Below, in pieces: positions 53,759 to 62,894 of a stretch of DNA of 64,000 nt. The translations under genes were made by a program, and so were the position numbers. This DNA is from Alteribacter lacisalsi (lineage in GTDB: Bacteria; Bacillota; Bacilli; Bacillales; Salisediminibacteriaceae): the NCBI RefSeq assembly GCF_003226345.1, contig NZ_PDOF01000001.1, positions 930,001 to 994,000 of the forward strand, in the 5' to 3' direction. The notes under the pieces were generated by a model. It made no database searches. It worked only from the letters and a program-made list of their open reading frames with translations, and was not told the origin of the DNA. The first letter of the stretch is position 1; every line of letters begins with the position of its first letter.

Positions 53759-54547
53759 GTGGATGAAAAAAAAGTAGTTGATATAGAGGGGCGCATTCCC
53801 ACCATTAAAGATCGAAGGCGGCAGCGGGCAAACAGACGTCTGATCATTTATGTGAGTATTTTCTTTGTGCTGATGATGGCCGTAATATACTTTCAATCCC
53901 CTTTCAGCCATGTGAAGAATGTGACAGTTGCCGGCAATAGCCATGTGAGTGATGCCCACATTACTGAAATGTCCGGTCTCCTCGAAGAGGTCAGCATCTG
54001 GCGTTACGATCGTGAACAGATTCTTTCTGTCATAGAATCACATCCTGAAATTGGAAGTGCAAATTTGTCCCGGCGCCTTCCCAGTACGGTTAGAATTGAC
54101 GTGAATGAACTCGGAAGAGTGGCATATATCAGGCAGGACGATTCTTTTCTTCCTATGCTGGAAACAGGGGTCGTGCTGACAGAAACAGCAGAGGAAGTCA
54201 GGCCTTATGATGCACCGGTTATTTATAATTTTACCGAGGGTGACCAGCTTCGTGAAATGGCTTCGGAACTTCAGGATCTTCCGGAAAGCCTGCACAGGAG
54301 GATTGCTGAAATTCATCTCGAACCAGCCGAGAACGATCCGGTCAAACTGATTGTTTTTATGACTGACGGGTTTGAGGTTCATTCCACTATGCGGAATTTC
54401 TCAGATAGAATCCTCCCATATCCGTCTATCGCCGACCAGCTCGAAGCTGGTGCTGAAGGTATCATCCACATGCGGATGAGTCCTTATTTTGAAAGCTTTC
54501 AAAGCGAAGATATTGAGGAGGAAGAAGAAAGTGAAAGTGAAGGGTAA
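53759..54547 (+). CDS. divIB: Cell division protein DivIB (FtsQ)
   Basis: A 262-residue bitopic membrane protein. Basic cytoplasmic tail (RRRQRANRR), one helix (about 27-47), extracellular POTRA domain (about 52-120, VKNVTVAGNSHVSDAHITEM) and beta domain, then a poly-Glu C-terminus (EDIEEEEESESEG). It stabilises FtsL/DivIC in the divisome. GTG 53759 with a long G-rich GGGAGGGG site is preferred; upstream codons translate non-conserved sequence. Its 3-prime end overlaps the ylxW start by 17 bp. Confidence 0.92.
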   Translation: MDEKKVVDIEGRIPTIKDRRRQRANRRLIIYVSIFFVLMMAVIYFQSPFSHVKNVTVAGNSHVSDAHITEMSGLLEEVSIWRYDREQILSVIESHPEIGSANLSRRLPSTVRIDVNELGRVAYIRQDDSFLPMLETGVVLTETAEEVRPYDAPVIYNFTEGDQLREMASELQDLPESLHRRIAEIHLEPAENDPVKLIVFMTDGFEVHSTMRNFSDRILPYPSIADQLEAGAEGIIHMRMSPYFESFQSEDIEEEEESESEG

Positions 54548-55241
54548 TCACGTTATTTATTCGCTCGTCCTGCTCTTCACCGGTTTTATTCTGGCTTTTT
54601 CTTTCCAGCTGACGAGCGAACATCGAGCTTCACCTGCTGCTTCTGATCAGCCGGAAGCAGAAGATGAACTTAGAAACCACATTATAAGGCAGCAGGCAGT
54701 CAATCAGGAACTGACAGAGGAACTTCGCAGAATTCAGTCAGAATTATCCCATATTGAAGAAGAAGCGGCGGGCAGCGAGCGCCGTTATTTTAATCTGGTA
54801 GAAAATGTGGACAGGCTCAGAATGATTACAGGTGAGGTGCCTGTTGCGGGAGAGGGCATAGAAGTCCGGCTTGACGATGCCGCATTCGTACCGGAAGATC
54901 AGCATGCTAATAATTTTATTGTGCATGAGCAGCACGTACAGAAGGTTATTGATGAACTTTTCGTTACCGGTGCTGAAGCGGTTGCGGTTAATGGCCATCG
55001 TATTAACCATCAGACATACATACAGTGTATCGGGCCGGTTATTGAAATTGACGGAAATCAGTCCTTTGCTCCGTTTATCATCACTGCGATTGGGGACAGT
55101 GAGCAGCTGGAACTGTCCCTGGGTATGACGGGAGGCGTCGTTGACTCGCTTGTGTCTGAAAATGTGGAGGTCCGTGTTCAGAAAAAACCGGATGTTACGC
55201 TGGATCCCTACTTTGGCGAAAATGAGGACTCAGCTTCATGA
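54531..55241 (+). CDS. ylxW: DUF881 family protein YlxW
   Basis: A 236-residue membrane-anchored protein with a helix at about 7-27, a coiled coil (about 45-85) and a DUF881 domain (about 95-230, GEGIEVRLDD, VVNELF-type VIDELFVTGAEAVAVNGHRI). Function unknown; the family sits between divIB and ftsA in many Firmicutes. GTG 54531 has AGGAGG eight bases upstream, inside the poly-Glu codons of divIB. Its stop overlaps ylxX (ATGA). Confidence 0.88.
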   Translation: MKVKGNHVIYSLVLLFTGFILAFSFQLTSEHRASPAASDQPEAEDELRNHIIRQQAVNQELTEELRRIQSELSHIEEEAAGSERRYFNLVENVDRLRMITGEVPVAGEGIEVRLDDAAFVPEDQHANNFIVHEQHVQKVIDELFVTGAEAVAVNGHRINHQTYIQCIGPVIEIDGNQSFAPFIITAIGDSEQLELSLGMTGGVVDSLVSENVEVRVQKKPDVTLDPYFGENEDSAS

Positions 55242-55936
55242 GCAGCCGGACCGGGATCTTCACATTAGCCACTCTTATCATCGGTTTTATGACTGCTGTC
55301 CTTTTTCAGACCACAAACGAGCCGGAAATCAGGGATACGAGAACGATGATGGAACTCAGACAGGAATTGACCAGCGAAAGGGAGAAGCAGCAGGAACTGA
55401 CTGAAGAGGTGTCCCGGCATGAGTCCATGCTGGAGGAATTAAAAGTAAGCGGTGATCCTGAACAAGTCCTGGAAGATGCTCTTTTTGGTCTAAGGGAAAA
55501 AGCAGGTCTCACAGAAGTGAGCGGACAGGGTATTATTGTAGAAATCAAACCTTATTTTACACAGCATTATGAAGGCGGTGCGATTCGTTCTGTACCGGCG
55601 CCGCTGATGAGAATGCTCATAAATGAACTGAATATTTACGGGGCGAAGGACATTGCCGTCGGTTCCCAGCGAATAGTATCAACGACACCAATCCGTAATG
55701 TACAGGGCATAACCCATGTGAACAGCAGGAGAATAGCATCATTTCCCCTGCAGGTGAGGGTGCTGGCTGATAATCCCGAACAGCTGTATCACTACATGAT
55801 GACCTCCACTGTAAAAGAATTTATGCAGTATGAAAATCTGGAAATGTCAATTACGCAGGTAAGCGATTTGACACTTCCCGGTTACGATCAGACACTGCAG
55901 GTGCGCTATATGCGTTCTGTAAAGGAGGAATCATAA
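55238..55936 (+). CDS. ylxX: DUF881 family protein YlxX
   Basis: A 232-residue paralogue of YlxW with one membrane helix (about 7-24), a coiled coil (about 30-70) and a DUF881 domain (about 88-225, GQGIIVEIKP, LMRMLINELNIYGAKDIAVG). ATG 55238 overlaps the ylxW stop by ATGA. The sbp start follows its stop by one base. Function unknown. Confidence 0.9.
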   Translation: MSSRTGIFTLATLIIGFMTAVLFQTTNEPEIRDTRTMMELRQELTSEREKQQELTEEVSRHESMLEELKVSGDPEQVLEDALFGLREKAGLTEVSGQGIIVEIKPYFTQHYEGGAIRSVPAPLMRMLINELNIYGAKDIAVGSQRIVSTTPIRNVQGITHVNSRRIASFPLQVRVLADNPEQLYHYMMTSTVKEFMQYENLEMSITQVSDLTLPGYDQTLQVRYMRSVKEES

Positions 55937-55937
55937 T

Positions 55938-56297
55938 ATGTGGCTGCCATTTATCGGCCTTCTTATCGGGATCCTGCTGGGGCTCACAACCGGCTTTCGT
56001 GTACCGGACGCCTATTCCAGTTATCTGTCCATAGCTGTCCTTGCAGCTCTTGATACACTGTTTGGCGGAATACGTGCCCAACTTGAAAAAACTTTCGAAG
56101 AAAAAGTTTTTTTGACAGGATTCTTCACAAATATCATTTTAGCAGCCGGTTTGGCTTTTCTAGGTGTTCATCTTGGTGTAGACTTGTATTTAGCGGCTGT
56201 TTTTGCATTTGGTGTAAGACTTTTTAATAATCTTGCCCAAATCAGGAGAATTCTCCTTGATAAATGGACCCGCAGCAGGGCAGAGAAATCAGCCTGA
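55938..56297 (+). CDS. sbp: Small basic protein Sbp (DUF1290)
   Basis: A 119-residue membrane protein with about four helices. MWLPFIGLLIGILLGLTTGF, YLSIAVLAALDTLFGGIRAQ and the basic C-terminal end match the Sbp/DUF1290 family between ylxX and ftsA in Bacilli. GAAAGGAGGAAT precedes the ATG. Function unknown. A 296-bp gap with a candidate sigma-H promoter follows. Confidence 0.9.
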   Translation: MWLPFIGLLIGILLGLTTGFRVPDAYSSYLSIAVLAALDTLFGGIRAQLEKTFEEKVFLTGFFTNIILAAGLAFLGVHLGVDLYLAAVFAFGVRLFNNLAQIRRILLDKWTRSRAEKSA

Positions 56298-56336
56298 TCA
56301 ATTCCCTTAATTATTCTGTGAAAATAATGAAAAAAA

Positions 56337-56365
56337 AGAGGGAATGTAAAAAATATGTGGAATAC
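56337..56365 (+). promoter_or_regulatory. Candidate sigma-H promoter for ftsAZ
   Basis: AGAGGGAAT (56337-56345), 11-bp spacer and GTGGAATAC (56357-56365) match the sigma-H consensus RNAGGAWWW and RNNGAATWW at eight of nine positions each. B. subtilis ftsAZ is known to have a sigma-H promoter for sporulation septation. Confidence 0.5.
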
Positions 56366-56593
56366 ATTGTGTACTTGCTATTCTGTAAGGTAAGGTTAAA
56401 CTAAACGGACCTTCCGGCTCTGCTGTGTCATTACTTTAGACAGTACAGTGCCGATACGGCCCGCACCAAAGCTGAAATAAACGGATAAGATCTGACAGAA
56501 ACGGTCAGCCTTTTTTTCAGCACTGAAGAAAAAATGAAGCACCTGCCGGCGGCGGTGTGACATAGACGGAGGAATTGAAGGAGGTGCCAGAGA

Positions 56594-57901
56594 ATGAACA
56601 ACCACGATACGTACGTGACTTTGGACATCGGCACATCTACAGTCCGAGTAATAATCGGAGAAATGTCCAATGGAACACTTAATATTATCGGAGTAGGGGA
56701 AGCAGAATCAGAAGGAATTCGTAAAGGATCAATTGTGGATATCGATGAAACGGTCCGCTCAATCCGGTCCGCGGTTGAAAAAGCCGAACGAATGGTAGGT
56801 CTCAAAGTGGAGAATATTATTGTCGGTGTATCAGGCAATCATATTCAGCTTCAGCCATGCCATGGAGTCGTCGCTGTTTCCAGTGAAGACCGGGAAATCG
56901 GGGATGAGGATATCATCCGTGTCATTGATGCCGCACAAGTTGTTTCTGTGCCTCCAGAACGGGAAATTGTGAATGTTCACCCGAGACAGTTTATTGTGGA
57001 CGGACTTGATGAAATTAATGACCCGCGCGGAATGATTGGTGTGCGTCTTGAAATGGAAGGCACCATTATCACAGCCTCGAGAACGATGCTACATAACCTG
57101 TTGCGCTGTGTGGAAAAAGCGGGCCTTAACATTGCCGACATTGCTCTTCAGCCTTTGGCTGCCGGGTCTTTCGCATTGTCTAAAGACGAAAGAAGCCTCG
57201 GCTGTGCCCTTGTTGATATCGGCGGGGGGTCAATGACGGTTTCCGTATTCAAAAACAACGTTCTTCAGGGGACATCAGTGCTGCCTTTCGGGGGAGATCA
57301 CATAACTAATGACATCAGCATCTGTCTTCGTACATCCACTTCTGAAGCGGAAAAGGTGAAGAAGGAATACGGGTGTGCGTTTATTGACCATGCCTCGGAC
57401 GACGAACTTTTCGAAGTTTCGGAGATTGGCAGCGATGATCTGCAGGAATATTCCCAGGGTGATTTGGCACAAATTATTGAACCCCGTATGGTTGAAATGT
57501 TAGGGTTAGTTCATAAAGAAGTGCAAAAGCTCGGATTCAGAGATGTATCAGGAGGATACGTACTTACCGGAGGTACAGCAAAAATGCCCGGTGTGCTGGA
57601 GCTCGCACGTGAAGTGCTCCAGAAGAACGTACGCATGGCGATTCCTGATTATATTGGTGTAAGAGAACCGCAATATACGAACGGTGTCGGATTGATTCAT
57701 TATGCCCACCGCAGTGCCAGAATTCAGGGCAAGGAAATTGCAGCAGGTGTGGCCCAGGTAAATCACGATCCGACCGAAGAAAGACTGGAACGTTCGGCAA
57801 AAAAACAGCCGAAGCAGAAACAGCCGGAGCAGGTGAATCAGAAAGACCAGCCCGGAGTAAAAAAGCGGATGTCCAAGCTGTTCAAAGTCTTCTTTGAATA
57901 G
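56594..57901 (+). CDS. ftsA: Cell division protein FtsA
   Basis: A 435-residue actin-like ATPase that anchors FtsZ to the membrane. The actin fold phosphate loops are DIGTSTVRVIIGE (about 11-23) and VDIGGGSMTVSVF (about 206-218), with VLTGGTAKMPGV near 326. An acidic/Gln-rich linker leads to the C-terminal amphipathic helix (KKRMSKLFKVFFE) that binds membrane. GAAGGAGGTGCC precedes ATG 56594. ftsZ follows 84 bp later. Confidence 0.96.
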   Translation: MNNHDTYVTLDIGTSTVRVIIGEMSNGTLNIIGVGEAESEGIRKGSIVDIDETVRSIRSAVEKAERMVGLKVENIIVGVSGNHIQLQPCHGVVAVSSEDREIGDEDIIRVIDAAQVVSVPPEREIVNVHPRQFIVDGLDEINDPRGMIGVRLEMEGTIITASRTMLHNLLRCVEKAGLNIADIALQPLAAGSFALSKDERSLGCALVDIGGGSMTVSVFKNNVLQGTSVLPFGGDHITNDISICLRTSTSEAEKVKKEYGCAFIDHASDDELFEVSEIGSDDLQEYSQGDLAQIIEPRMVEMLGLVHKEVQKLGFRDVSGGYVLTGGTAKMPGVLELAREVLQKNVRMAIPDYIGVREPQYTNGVGLIHYAHRSARIQGKEIAAGVAQVNHDPTEERLERSAKKQPKQKQPEQVNQKDQPGVKKRMSKLFKVFFE

Positions 57902-57985
57902 CCGCCGCATCCTGCAGCATTGAGCAGAGGACTGCTCAACAAAAAGTGATGATCATGTAAAGCATGATAGATTGGGGGATCGTAA

Positions 57986-59185
57986 ATGTTAGAGTTTGAG
58001 ATGGACATGGAGCAGTTAGCTACGATAAAAGTAATCGGTGTCGGCGGCGGAGGAAGCAACGCCGTAAACCGTATGATTGAAAACGGCCTTCAGGGCGTGG
58101 AATTTATTGCGGTCAATACAGATGCGCAGGCTCTTCACCTGTCAAAAGCCGAGAAAAAGCTTCAGCTCGGAGGCAAGCTGACAAGAGGCCTTGGAGCCGG
58201 TGCGAACCCGGATATCGGAAAGAAAGCCGCGGAAGAAAGCCGCGAGCATCTTGAAGAGGTGCTTGGTGGTGCGGATATGGTCTTTATTACAGCCGGGATG
58301 GGCGGAGGTACCGGAACCGGTGCCGCACCTGTCATCGCTGAAATTGCAAAAGATCTCGGTGCCCTTACTGTAGGGGTCGTTACCCGTCCATTCACATTTG
58401 AAGGACGTAAGCGTATGACTCAGGCAGGAAGCGGAATTGCTGCACTGAAGGAAAAAGTGGACACACTGATCGTGATCCCGAACGACCGCCTGCTTGAAAT
58501 TGTCGACAAAAATACACCGATGCTTGAGGCGTTCCGCGAAGCGGATAACGTTCTGCGTCAGGGTGTTCAGGGTATTTCCGACCTGATTGCCGTACCGGGA
58601 CTCATTAACCTTGACTTCGCAGACGTGAAAACGATTATGAGTGAAAAAGGGTCAGCCCTTATGGGGATCGGAATTGCTACGGGAGAAAACCGTGCAGCAG
58701 AAGCAGCGAAAAAAGCAATCAGCTCCCCACTTCTTGAAACATCCATTGACGGCGCTCAGGGTGTGCTGATGAACATTACAGGCGGAGCCAACCTGAGCCT
58801 GTTTGAAGTTCACGAGGCAGCCGAAATTGTATCGTCCGCTTCCGACAGCGAAGTAAATATGATTTTCGGTTCCGTCATTAACGAAAATCTGAAGGACGAG
58901 ATCGTCGTGACCGTTATCGCCACCGGCTTTGATGCTGTGGAAGAACGCTCCGGAATGCCTCGCCAGCAGCTGAACAACAGCCGCCGTGAAGCACCTTCTG
59001 CCCAGCCGCCGCGCCAGGAGCAGCAGCCGCCACAGCAGCCTGCCCAGCCTTCCTATGAGGAGCCTGCCCGTGAGCAGCGTGAACCACAGCAGCCGGCATC
59101 AAATAAAAATCAGCGTCAGCAGTACGAAGAAGAAGGGGATTCACTGGATATTCCTACTTTCCTTCGTAACCGCCGCCGCCGTTAA
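57986..59185 (+). CDS. ftsZ: Cell division protein FtsZ
   Basis: A 399-residue tubulin-like GTPase that forms the Z ring. The signature [11 protein letters not shown] is at about 106-116; [18 protein letters not shown] (about 11-28), NTDAQAL, and T7 loop [11 protein letters not shown] are present. The C-terminal domain ends in a Gln/Pro-rich linker (about 320-385) and the partner-binding peptide [12 protein letters not shown]. Two terminators follow. Confidence 0.98.
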   Translation: MLEFEMDMEQLATIKVIGVGGGGSNAVNRMIENGLQGVEFIAVNTDAQALHLSKAEKKLQLGGKLTRGLGAGANPDIGKKAAEESREHLEEVLGGADMVFITAGMGGGTGTGAAPVIAEIAKDLGALTVGVVTRPFTFEGRKRMTQAGSGIAALKEKVDTLIVIPNDRLLEIVDKNTPMLEAFREADNVLRQGVQGISDLIAVPGLINLDFADVKTIMSEKGSALMGIGIATGENRAAEAAKKAISSPLLETSIDGAQGVLMNITGGANLSLFEVHEAAEIVSSASDSEVNMIFGSVINENLKDEIVVTVIATGFDAVEERSGMPRQQLNNSRREAPSAQPPRQEQQPPQQPAQPSYEEPAREQREPQQPASNKNQRQQYEEEGDSLDIPTFLRNRRRR

Positions 59186-59202
59186 TAAGTTCTACAGAAA
59201 AG

Positions 59203-59233
59203 CCGTTTCCTCTATTGAGGATGCGGTTTTTTT
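59203..59233 (+). terminator. Terminator after ftsZ
   Basis: CCGTTTCCTC and GAGGATGCGG pair with two mismatches around TATT, then seven T residues. Confidence 0.7.
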
Positions 59234-59300
59234 GTTTATGAAGCTAAAACTCTGTCGATCAGGATCAATAGTCCCTGTATGCCTGTATTGCCTCATTCCC

Positions 59301-59339
59301 CTGCTCCGGTGAATGTATTGTAACCGGGGCAGTCTTTTT
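59301..59339 (+). terminator. Second terminator before spoIIGA
   Basis: CTGCTCCGGT pairs with ACCGGGGCAG (one wobble) around a 12-base loop, then TCTTTTTC. It isolates spoIIG from ftsZ transcription. Confidence 0.7.
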
Positions 59340-59421
59340 CTTACCTGCCTGTCTATCCAAAATGGAATCTGACAAATCTGCTGAAAAAAAATCAAAATAA
59401 CATGGAGATTCATACCAAAAA

Positions 59422-59455
59422 GTGACAGACTTAAAGCCGCCTGATAAGCTATACT
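59422..59455 (+). promoter_or_regulatory. spoIIG promoter, Spo0A-type with 22-bp spacer
   Basis: GTGACA (59422-59427) and TATACT (59450-59455) are 22 bp apart, 35 bp before spoIIGA. The B. subtilis spoIIG promoter has this same unusual 22-bp spacing and needs Spo0A. A 0A-box-like TGACAAA lies at 59370-59376. Confidence 0.6.
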
Positions 59456-59489
59456 GTTTTCAAATTCCACCTTTTAATGAGGGGATCTG

Positions 59490-60410
59490 ATGACTCTTTA
59501 TCTGGATGTGATCTGGCTTCTCAATTTCCTGGTTGACTGGATGCTGCTGGCGCTGACAGCCCTGGCCTTAAAAAGGGGGGTAAGTAAAAAAAGGCTCGCT
59601 GCTGGTGCTTTTACAGCTTCTATGTACTTATTTTTTCTTTTTTCACCGATCGCACAGACTGCTGCTACGCCGCTGTTCAAGATTGCTTATTCTGCGCTCA
59701 TTGTATATACGGCCTTTGGATTTAAAGGCTTTAGGCCTTTCTGCAAGGCGTGGCTTATGTTTTATTTCGTAAGCTTCATGACCGGCGGCGGCCTGATTGC
59801 CGCCCACGCTTTCTTTTCAACAGAGATTCTGATCGTCAATGACACGTTTGCCACCAGGCTGAATGGATTTGGAAGTCCGGCCAGCTGGCTGTTTGTCGTC
59901 ATTGGGTTTCCGGCAGTCTGGTATTTTTCCAAGAGGTCAATTGGCGGTATTGAAACAGCGAAAATCCGCTATGATCATATTATGCAGGTCCAAATTCGTG
60001 CCAGCGGGGTTGATTTGGGGCTCAAAGGTTTTGTGGACAGTGGGAACCAGCTGAAGGATCCGATATCAGGAAGACCGGTTATGATTATTGATATGACAAA
60101 GTTAAAAGCCTCATTCCCTGATGAACTTGTTCAATTTACCGAAAAAGGCACTGAAAGCGTGACCGATTTTGCCAGTGTTGAAAAGCACGCCATGACCCTT
60201 GTTCCATACAGAACCGTTGCCGGCAGTCATCAGTTTCTCTGGTGCCTGAAACCTGAAATTGTAAGACTGAACCCAGGAAGCGGTGAACAGCCATTTACCT
60301 GTACAAATGTGCTCATTGGACTGAGTTACACACCGCTCAGTTCGCTTGGAGATTACGATTGTATACTTCATCCGGGAATGTTTCAGAATCAAAAACAATC
60401 GCCAGCATGA
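59490..60410 (+). CDS. spoIIGA: SpoIIGA, pro-sigma-E processing protease
   Basis: A 306-residue membrane aspartic protease. Five or so helices in the N-terminal half (about 5-150), then a cytoplasmic retropepsin-like domain with GFVDSGNQLKDPISGRPVMI (about 181-200, catalytic Asp in VDSGN). It cleaves the pro-sequence of sigma-E after a SpoIIR signal from the forespore. AATGAGGGGAT precedes ATG 59490. sigE follows 14 bp later in the same operon. Confidence 0.94.
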   Translation: MTLYLDVIWLLNFLVDWMLLALTALALKRGVSKKRLAAGAFTASMYLFFLFSPIAQTAATPLFKIAYSALIVYTAFGFKGFRPFCKAWLMFYFVSFMTGGGLIAAHAFFSTEILIVNDTFATRLNGFGSPASWLFVVIGFPAVWYFSKRSIGGIETAKIRYDHIMQVQIRASGVDLGLKGFVDSGNQLKDPISGRPVMIIDMTKLKASFPDELVQFTEKGTESVTDFASVEKHAMTLVPYRTVAGSHQFLWCLKPEIVRLNPGSGEQPFTCTNVLIGLSYTPLSSLGDYDCILHPGMFQNQKQSPA

Positions 60411-60424
60411 CATGAAGGGGAGGA

Positions 60425-61150
60425 ATGATGTTGAAAATACTGTTAATGAAAATCAGGCTCTGGTGGTATAAGCTTCTTATCAAATTCGGAGTCAAATCCG
60501 ATGAAGTGTTCTATATTGGAGGGAGTGAAGCGCTCCCACCTCCGCTTACAAAAGAAGAAGAGGCCCACCTGCTAAAAAAACTTCCTTCCGGGGACGAAGC
60601 TGTCCGGTCGATGCTGATCGAAAGAAATCTTCGTCTGGTCGTATACATTGCCAGAAAATTTGAAAACACGGGTATTAATATTGAGGATTTGATCAGTATC
60701 GGTACGATCGGATTGATTAAAGCTGTGAACACATTTGACCCTGAAAAAAAGATTAAGCTTGCCACCTATGCGTCCCGCTGTATTGAGAATGAAATTCTTA
60801 TGTATTTGCGCCGCAACAATAAAATCAGGTCGGAAGTCTCCTTTGATGAACCCCTTAACATTGACTGGGACGGAAACGAACTTCTTCTCTCGGATGTACT
60901 GGGCACAGAAGAGGATATTATCACCCGGGGCATTGAAGACCGGGTCGACCGCAAGCTTCTTGTTAAGGCACTTGAAACACTCTCTTCAAGAGAAAAACAG
61001 ATTATGGAACTGCGTTTCGGGCTTGCCGGAGGCGAGGAAAAAACCCAGAAGGACGTGGCGGATCTCCTCGGCATTTCCCAGTCCTATATTTCCCGGCTGG
61101 AAAAAAGAATTATTAAACGGCTGCGAAAAGAATTTAACAAAATGGTGTAA
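60425..61150 (+). CDS. sigE: RNA polymerase sigma-E factor, pro-form
   Basis: A 241-residue sigma-70 family factor for the mother cell. The hydrophobic pro-region (about 1-29, [20 protein letters not shown] before SDEVFYIGG) is removed by SpoIIGA. Region 2 holds [20 protein letters not shown] and [20 protein letters not shown], region 4 [23 protein letters not shown] 60425 or 60428 are both close to GGGGAGGA. Cotranscribed with spoIIGA from the spoIIG promoter. Confidence 0.96.
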   Translation: MMLKILLMKIRLWWYKLLIKFGVKSDEVFYIGGSEALPPPLTKEEEAHLLKKLPSGDEAVRSMLIERNLRLVVYIARKFENTGINIEDLISIGTIGLIKAVNTFDPEKKIKLATYASRCIENEILMYLRRNNKIRSEVSFDEPLNIDWDGNELLLSDVLGTEEDIITRGIEDRVDRKLLVKALETLSSREKQIMELRFGLAGGEEKTQKDVADLLGISQSYISRLEKRIIKRLRKEFNKMV

Positions 61151-61207
61151 CGGCGCGGTTTCAAACGAGCTCAACTGAAAGTGTAAATATTCAGAGAAGC
61201 AATTTCT

Positions 61208-61236
61208 GCATAAATTTCCCTCCCCCGGAGATACTG
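61208..61236 (+). promoter_or_regulatory. Candidate sigma-F promoter for sigG
   Basis: GCATA (61208-61212) matches GYWTA, and GGAGATACT (61227-61235) matches GGNRANANT; the spacer is 14 bp, one less than typical. It lies 37 bp before sigG, which is sigma-F dependent in B. subtilis. Confidence 0.4.
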
Positions 61237-61272
61237 AGTTCTGTACATCAGCTCCTGTTGGGAGGGAAGGCA

Positions 61273-62058
61273 TTGACACGGAACAAAGTTGAAATTTGCG
61301 GTGTGGATACATCAAAACTGCCCGTTCTGAAGAACAAAGAGATGCGCATTCTGTTTGAGGAAATGCAAAATGGAGACAGTACAGCCCGGGAAAAGCTTGT
61401 AAACGGTAATCTCCGGCTGGTACTGAGCGTGATCCAGCGTTTTAACAATCGCGGCGAGTATGTGGACGACCTGTTTCAGGTCGGCTGTATTGGTTTGATG
61501 AAGTCGATCGACAATTTTGATTTAGGTCAGAATGTAAAGTTTTCAACCTACGCAGTACCGATGATAATTGGTGAAATCAGACGCTACCTTCGTGACAATA
61601 ACCCGATCAGGGTCTCAAGGTCGCTTCGTGATATTGCGTATAAAGCACTGCAGATCCGTGACACGCTTATGAATGAAAAGCGGCGTGACCGGGAACCGAC
61701 AATTCAGGAAATTGCCAAGGTGCTTGATGTACCAAAAGAAGATATTGTTTTTGCACTCGATGCCATCCAGGATCCGGTCAGCCTCTTTGAGCCGATTTAT
61801 AACGATGGCGGAGATCCGATTTTTGTAATGGACCAGATCAGTGACGACAAGCAGAAGGATTCCCAGTGGATTGAGGAAATTGCGCTGAAGGAAGCGATGA
61901 TCCGCCTTAACGACAGGGAAAAACTCATTTTGGACATGCGTTTCTTCCAGGGAAAAACGCAGATGGAAGTGGCCGATGAAATTGGTATTTCCCAGGCACA
62001 GGTGTCTCGCCTGGAAAAAGCAGCGATTCAGCAGATGAACAAGCACGCGAAAGAATAA
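61273..62058 (+). CDS. sigG: RNA polymerase sigma-G factor
   Basis: A 261-residue late forespore sigma factor. Regions: NLRLVLSVIQRFNNRGEYVD and FQVGCIGLMKSIDNFDLGQN (region 2), PMIIGEIRRYLRDNNPIRVS, DAIQDPVSLFEPIYNDGGDP (region 3) and KTQMEVADEIGISQAQVSRL (region 4). TTG 61273, after GGGAGGGAAGG, gives the family start MTRNKVEICGVDTSKL; an upstream TTG adds five residues. It follows sigE by 122 bp, as in B. subtilis, and has a terminator. Confidence 0.96.
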   Translation: MTRNKVEICGVDTSKLPVLKNKEMRILFEEMQNGDSTAREKLVNGNLRLVLSVIQRFNNRGEYVDDLFQVGCIGLMKSIDNFDLGQNVKFSTYAVPMIIGEIRRYLRDNNPIRVSRSLRDIAYKALQIRDTLMNEKRRDREPTIQEIAKVLDVPKEDIVFALDAIQDPVSLFEPIYNDGGDPIFVMDQISDDKQKDSQWIEEIALKEAMIRLNDREKLILDMRFFQGKTQMEVADEIGISQAQVSRLEKAAIQQMNKHAKE

Positions 62059-62085
62059 ACCTGCCATTGTGCAGGTTTTTTTGCT
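62057..62085 (+). terminator. Terminator after sigG
   Basis: AAACCTGC and GCAGGTTT pair around CATTGT with five further T residues. The left arm overlaps the stop codon. Confidence 0.85.
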
Positions 62086-62180
62086 GTCTTTGACGTCACC
62101 TCAATATTCTTTCTGATGAGAGATGAGCTGAGGTGCACTACCGCCCGGTTTTCATCAATTAGGGATATAAAGTTAGAAAA

Positions 62181-62337
62181 GAGGAAGCAGTGTTCTGAAC
62201 TTTCGCTAAGTTAGGATATAACTGTCGGAAACCGTGAGGAAGTGTCCGGACTATTGCATAGTTGGGACATAACGAGGGAAAACGGTGAAGAAGTGTCCGG
62301 ACTTTTGCAAAGTTAGAATATAACACGCGAACCACTG
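62181..62337 (+). repeat. Imperfect tandem repeat, units of 51-55 bp
   Basis: Three units start at 62181, 62236 and 62287 with GARGAAG, then GTGTCCGGAC, a TTGCAWAGTT-like segment, and GGATATAAC or its variants. A partial unit end (TTAGGGATATAAAG) precedes. It is non-coding and fills the 475-bp sigG-ylmC gap, in which B. subtilis has ylmA. No gene is readable there. Confidence 0.7.
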
Positions 62338-62533
62338 GAGCAAACGGTAAGCAGGATTTAAAGTTCGGGGTTTTAGACCTGATGGCAGCCTTTCCTCAAT
62401 TGTCCCCGCCAGTTAGCCACTGTTTTTATTATTTTCCCCACTGGTACTGCATTCCGCTCACACAGCTGATCTGCCCCCAAACATAACCCGTTTCCGCGCG
62501 GCATACAATGTAGTAAAACGGGAGGGGATTGCT

Positions 62534-62821
62534 TTGCTGAAAATCTCGGATATCCAGTCCAAGGATATTGTCAACTTGGCAGACGGACGGCTCCTTGGAC
62601 ATATAACAGATCTGGACATAAACCTGAACACCGGACGGGTGGAGGCATTTATTATCGGCGGAGGAAAAATGATGTCTTTTTTCGGAAAGCAGGAACAGGA
62701 AGTCGTGATCCCGTGGAACAATGTGGTCAAAATCGGGTCCGATGTGATTCTGGTCAGGTATAATGACGGGCTGTTTACAGACAATCAGTATCTTCCGCAA
62801 AACACCGGAGATCCGACATAA
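62534..62821 (+). CDS. ylmC: PRC-barrel sporulation protein YlmC/YmxH
   Basis: A 95-residue PRC-barrel protein of the YlmC/YmxH family. MLKISDIQSKDIVNLADGRL, DLDINLNTGRVEAFIIGGGK and FGKQEQEVVIPWNNVVKIG are conserved. It is linked to sporulation, with unknown molecular function. TTG 62534 lies six bases after GGGAGGGG. A short polar C-terminal extension is longer than in B. subtilis. It precedes ylmD. Confidence 0.9.
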   Translation: MLKISDIQSKDIVNLADGRLLGHITDLDINLNTGRVEAFIIGGGKMMSFFGKQEQEVVIPWNNVVKIGSDVILVRYNDGLFTDNQYLPQNTGDPT

Positions 62822-62894
62822 AAAGGGACACCTTTGTTCCGCATCGGTGAAAAAAATGGTAGAATAAAAAGAAACAGCGAAAAGGGGGGCGAAT

